A stretch of 39,371 nt of DNA. It comes from Chrysochromulina tobinii. Taxonomy: Eukaryota; Haptophyta; Prymnesiales; Chrysochromulinaceae. The notes below the pieces were generated by a model. It made no database searches, was not told the origin of the DNA, and was given only the letters and a program-made list of their open reading frames with translations. This document shows, one piece after another, positions 36,315 to 39,371 of this stretch. The DNA lies in the NCBI GenBank assembly GCA_001275005.1, contig JWZX01002876.1, positions 1 to 39,371 of the forward strand, written 5' to 3'. Position 1 is the first letter of the stretch. The number at the start of each line of letters is the position of its first letter. The position numbers and the translations under genes were made by a program.

Positions 36315-36956
36315 AGGCACTTGTTTGTCTTTTTGTTGAGACCTCTTCGCGCGATCCATGTCCGCCGGGGGGACTTCTTGGCCTTTGGTCGGGGGTGCCC
36401 TCGTGTCTCACGGATCGCTGGTGCGCGTCCGATCTTCATCCGACGCGACATCCTTGTCGTCATTGTGCAGCCCGTCCTCGCGCGCCGAATGCGAATTCCT
36501 GTCGCAAGTCACGGCAGTTCAAGGCTGGGTTCTGGAATATGATCAGCAGTGCAGTGCTTGGCATATCTTTTTGTTTTGCTTTTTGCGTGACGCCATCATT
36601 CCCTCTGAGTACATGGAGGTGATCAGCTGCATTCCAACGTCACTGGCGTTCGGTGATTTTCTCCTTGCCAATCGACGTGGCACTCTAAGATCTCTGCTCG
36701 ACGACTCTGAACTGCATCTTGAACGTGAAGTGCTACACGTGGTCGCTGTACATAGCAAACTACTTCAACTTCAAGAAGAAGGCAGCATCAGTGGGCCTCA
36801 GTGCTTGTCACAGGCTTGCCGTTACCGTGATTTTCTTCAGTCTTTGCCTGTGGATGCTTGGCTTCAATATGTCTTCTTACCGGACCCGTCTATGTTACCT
36901 TCCTTTCTGCTCGCGTGATTCAGCGACCTCCTGACACACCTCGAGTTCTATCAAGG
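36315..36956. other. Region without a supported gene
   Basis: A 186-codon open frame (36358-36918, plus strand) is present, but it lacks recognisable domains and begins within repeat-derived sequence. I do not call it a gene. Nothing else is evident in these 642 bases. Confidence 0.35.
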
Positions 36957-37612
36957 CCGGTGTGCATGGATCTCATCGATGATCCGGAGTTGGATGATCC
37001 TCACGCACGGCTCTCGACTTCGAAGGCGGTGCACAAGAGCTAAATGTCACCTGTCATAGCTGCAGCTGAAGCGTTCCTTGAAGTCGGTCCATCCCATCCG
37101 GCATCAGCGAGTCATCGGTTTCATACCGATGGCAAGGCTCCCTCGGGTTCCGAGTGTGGGTCGATTGTGCTGAGGGGGGGCAGTGGCCAAAGAACTTCAG
37201 TCCGGAACGTTGCTTGCTGTGGTGTGCTCCATTGAGCGAAATTGACATGGTTCAACATCTGCTCTTCTACACTGTCTTCGGGTGTCGAGAGAGAGAGCAG
37301 CGTGGGGTAGTCCCTCTTCGGTTAGAGAAGGATCTGGGCCACCTCGACTAGGTCCTCTTCACGCTCCTGCTCTTCAAGCTCGGTCATCCCCGGTGTGCAT
37401 GGATCTCATCGATGATCCGAAGATTGATGATCCTCATCGCACGGCTCTCGACTTTGAACACCGTGTGAACTGTGTTCGGGTGTCGAGAGAGAGAGCAGCG
37501 TGGGGTAGTCCCTCTTCGGTAGAGAAGGATCTGGGCCGCCTTGACTAGGTCCTCTCCACGCTCTTGCTCTTCCAGCTCGATCAACCCCGGCGTGCATGGA
37601 CCTCATCGATGT
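36957..37612. repeat. Degenerate tandem repeat of about 198 bp
   Basis: TTCGGGTGTCGAGAGAGAGA begins at 37277 and again at 37475. The word GTGCATGGATCTCATCGATG recurs near 36960, 37393 and 37590 (one change in the last). The full unit is about 198 bp with scattered differences; the first copy is partial. The intervening bases (about 37036-37276) show no gene. Short frames through this region are not conserved between the copies, so it is probably non-coding. Confidence 0.8.
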
Positions 37613-37936
37613 GGAACTATGTTGAGACGCTGCCCCTCTGAAGGTGAGCGCTGCGACGCTGTGAAACGTGCCTCGCACACGGTATCCAGTCCCCATTTCC
37701 GAAGCCTGTGCTACGCCTGCAGGAACATGTGTGCCTCCTCCCCTCGGCGCAGCTGCTTCGGAAAAGTGATAGTACATTGTACAAACGTAATTGTCATTGT
37801 ACATTCAGACCTTGCAACACGCCTTGTCTGTTGCGTTCATCAGAGCACACGCCGGGGGAACAGGTACTTCGCTACCGGTGCTGAAACGATGAGGTGAAAC
37901 GAGTTTCGCACGTGGCGCGTGGCCCTTGTTGCGTGA

Positions 37937-38746
37937 ATGGCGGCGGTGCCCCCTTTGTCCGTGGATCTCGTGAACATAGTCAGCCTCCACGTGAGGTCGG
38001 CGCGCACGTTAGCTGATATGGAGAGCGTTTCAACTGAATGGCGTGCTGCCGTGACGAACGAATCCTGGCGCCGCGTCACCTGCTTGGTTTTCCCTCGAGT
38101 GGTGGCAATCGTGAAGGCACTGGAATGGGAGACGCCAGTATACCGCGAGGTCTATCGCGACCAGCTCGCCTGCACTGTCCCGTCCGCCGCCGCACCCCCC
38201 CCTTCCGTTGATGAGCGCTTACGAAACTTTGTGTTCACCATCGAGTTCTTCATCGGAGGCACGCCATTCTGGTCATGGACAGGCCATTTCCAATTAATGG
38301 AAGCGCCAATTCAGACCATTGGTTGTCGGATGTGGACTGCAAACGACCGTCCGCGATGGGCGATCAACTATCTGATCAGTGATTTCCATCGATCAAACTA
38401 TGCTGCAAGAATAACTGTGCGAATCCTCGTCACCAAAAGGAAGGGCACGTGCATTAGTACGCGTGTGTTGACTGACATGATTACCGACGTCTGGGGTGAT
38501 ACAGGATTCTTACTGAAGGAGAGGGATAACTCTTCTAGGACAGTCGATTGTGATGGCGAAGCATTCACGCCCATGGCGTGCCGTACCGATGTACCGGGTG
38601 GGACAGCAGCGCTCATTGTGGCGAGAGCAATTCCTGAGGTCTATGTTGATCAAGGTATATTCCAGTTTGACATCCATACTCCAGATGATGAGCTTTGGTC
38701 ACCGGAGGCAGCTGTCGATTTCCTCGAAAGATTCGTGGCGTGGTAA
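37937..38746 (+). CDS. F-box-like protein
   Basis: This encodes 269 residues from ATG 37937 to TAA 38744-38746. The first 50 residues (LSVDLVNIVSLHVRSARTLADMESVSTEWRAAV, then SWRRVTCLVFP) follow the F-box pattern of a Pro/Leu helix, a cluster of hydrophobics and a Trp-Arg turn. F-boxes recruit substrates to SCF ubiquitin ligases through SKP1. The remainder is a beta-rich-looking domain (FVFTIEFFIGGTPFWSWTGHF) of a kind seen after F-boxes in protists, without a family name I can give. There is no leading Pro and the match is moderate. Its base composition is nearer 50% GC than that of the genes on the left. Confidence 0.6.
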   Translation: MAAVPPLSVDLVNIVSLHVRSARTLADMESVSTEWRAAVTNESWRRVTCLVFPRVVAIVKALEWETPVYREVYRDQLACTVPSAAAPPPSVDERLRNFVFTIEFFIGGTPFWSWTGHFQLMEAPIQTIGCRMWTANDRPRWAINYLISDFHRSNYAARITVRILVTKRKGTCISTRVLTDMITDVWGDTGFLLKERDNSSRTVDCDGEAFTPMACRTDVPGGTAALIVARAIPEVYVDQGIFQFDIHTPDDELWSPEAAVDFLERFVAW

Positions 38747-38970
38747 CCCCACGACGTCACGCTGCCTCCACCCTAGCTACCGCCCAGGCCACCGCCTCCC
38801 TTGTTGCCGCAGCCCTTCCCTCCCTCGCGCGCGACAGTGACCTGCCGCCACCAGCTTCCTGTGTGACGAAAAATCGGTAGTACTTCTTGTCAGGTGTATT
38901 CCGTTCGGGCACGTGTATCAAATCACATTTAAACTATACAGTCCTTACCTTCACACTGAATCTCCGAGTG

Positions 38971-39371
38971 CTACTGACGACGACGTTGGCTTTCACGCTT
39001 GTTCCATTTCCTAATGGCGGACTTCACGAGTGCACCTGTGGACCGTTTGTACAAAGGGGCCCATATCTCCCTCCACATCCGTGCGACCTCATCATACTTG
39101 TCCGTCTCCCTTCGTCTATCCAAGACCACATCTGTCCTGCAGCACACATCACGCACACTGCGCACCTTCCGCGCTATGAAGCCGCACGAGATTTCGTCAC
39201 TCGCCACGGCTTGCATCATGCCATGGAACCATGCTCCGTCCACGTCCCTCCCATCCGGTGAAGGACGGAGCCTTTGCTCCTCGTCATCTGTGTCCAGCAC
39301 AAACATTGAACCATCATACAGAGGAAAGTCGACCTCCGTGTCCGGCACTGTAAAACCCATGCCAGATCCTT
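38971..39371 (-). CDS. Unassigned small protein, possibly 5' partial at the right edge
   Basis: The minus-strand frame runs from ATG 39358-39360 to TAG 38971-38973 (129 residues). It stays open to the window edge, so the true start may lie beyond. It is rich in acidic residues at first (TDTEVDF-like and DTDDEEQR stretches) and ends with a basic tail (IRKWNKRESQRRRQ). A central segment (GAWFHGMMQAVASDE, then ARKVRSVRDVCC) looks like folded protein. I recognise no family. Confidence 0.4.
   Translation of the reverse strand, partial: GSGMGFTVPDTEVDFPLYDGSMFVLDTDDEEQRLRPSPDGRDVDGAWFHGMMQAVASDEISCGFIARKVRSVRDVCCRTDVVLDRRRETDKYDEVARMWREIWAPLYKRSTGALVKSAIRKWNKRESQRRRQ

Noticed and set aside
36358-36918. 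A 186-codon open frame on the plus strand
   Set aside because: It has no domain or conserved-looking segment, begins next to repeat-derived sequence, and has no supporting context.

Overview
This looks like nuclear DNA of a GC-rich, intron-poor unicellular eukaryote, probably an alga. A haptophyte or similar protist is my best guess, but the sequence does not prove it. Eukaryotic markers are a ubiquitin-like/eL40 ribosomal fusion, a BRO1-domain ESCRT protein, C2H2 zinc fingers with long poly-Gln, a CK1-type kinase, a serine carboxypeptidase and a probable mitochondrial SRP-M-domain protein. Genes sit on both strands in convergent and divergent pairs, so there are no long one-way arrays. Nearly all read as single exons. 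All three standard stop codons end intact genes (TAG ends the MAP67-like gene and eL40), so the genetic code appears standard.

Layout. 1-5.7 kb: a large gene running in from the left edge (membrane segments, Ala/Glu-rich coil, TIR-like domain, kinesin-light-chain-type TPRs), broken by one extra base near 2581. 6.1-7.5 kb: secreted S10 carboxypeptidase. 7.9-9.2 kb: CK1-type kinase in which a TAG replaces the catalytic-loop lysine. 9.6-10.9 kb (minus): glycosyltransferase-like gene. 11.0-11.1 kb: a 34-bp-arm inverted repeat. 11.5-12.5 kb (minus): tail-anchored histidine phosphatase. 12.8-14.8 kb: zinc-finger/poly-Gln protein. 15.3-16.1 kb (minus): Cys-rich/poly-Pro/membrane protein with a frame break. 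16.7-21.0 kb: three unassigned genes, two with weak hints of calcium or calmodulin binding. 21.8-26.3 kb (minus): BRO1/V-domain protein with five ubiquitin-interacting motifs. 26.5-27.4 kb: MAP67-like protein. 27.9-28.3 kb (minus): eL40 fused to a very divergent ubiquitin. 28.6-30.0 kb: glycosyltransferase-like gene. 30.2-33.0 kb: six-helix membrane protein with Gly/Met/His repeats. 33.5-35.7 kb (minus): FkbM-type methyltransferase overlapping a glycosyltransferase-like gene that carries an internal TGA. 35.9-36.3 kb: a dense array of palindromic hairpins. 36.9-37.6 kb: degenerate ~198-bp repeats. 37.9-39.4 kb: an F-box-like gene and a partial unassigned gene.

The genes do not form one pathway. 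Three themes recur. Glycan and secretory enzymes: three glycosyltransferase-like genes, an FkbM methyltransferase and an S10 peptidase. Ubiquitin and protein sorting: BRO1-UIM, divergent Ub-eL40, F-box-like. Gene breaks: two single-base frameshifts and two in-frame stops, each flanked by well-preserved coding sequence, which suggests recent inactivation, assembly error or recoding. The most unusual items are the hairpin array, the divergent ubiquitin on eL40, the BRO1-UIM fusion, the M-domain protein and the kinase stop codon.
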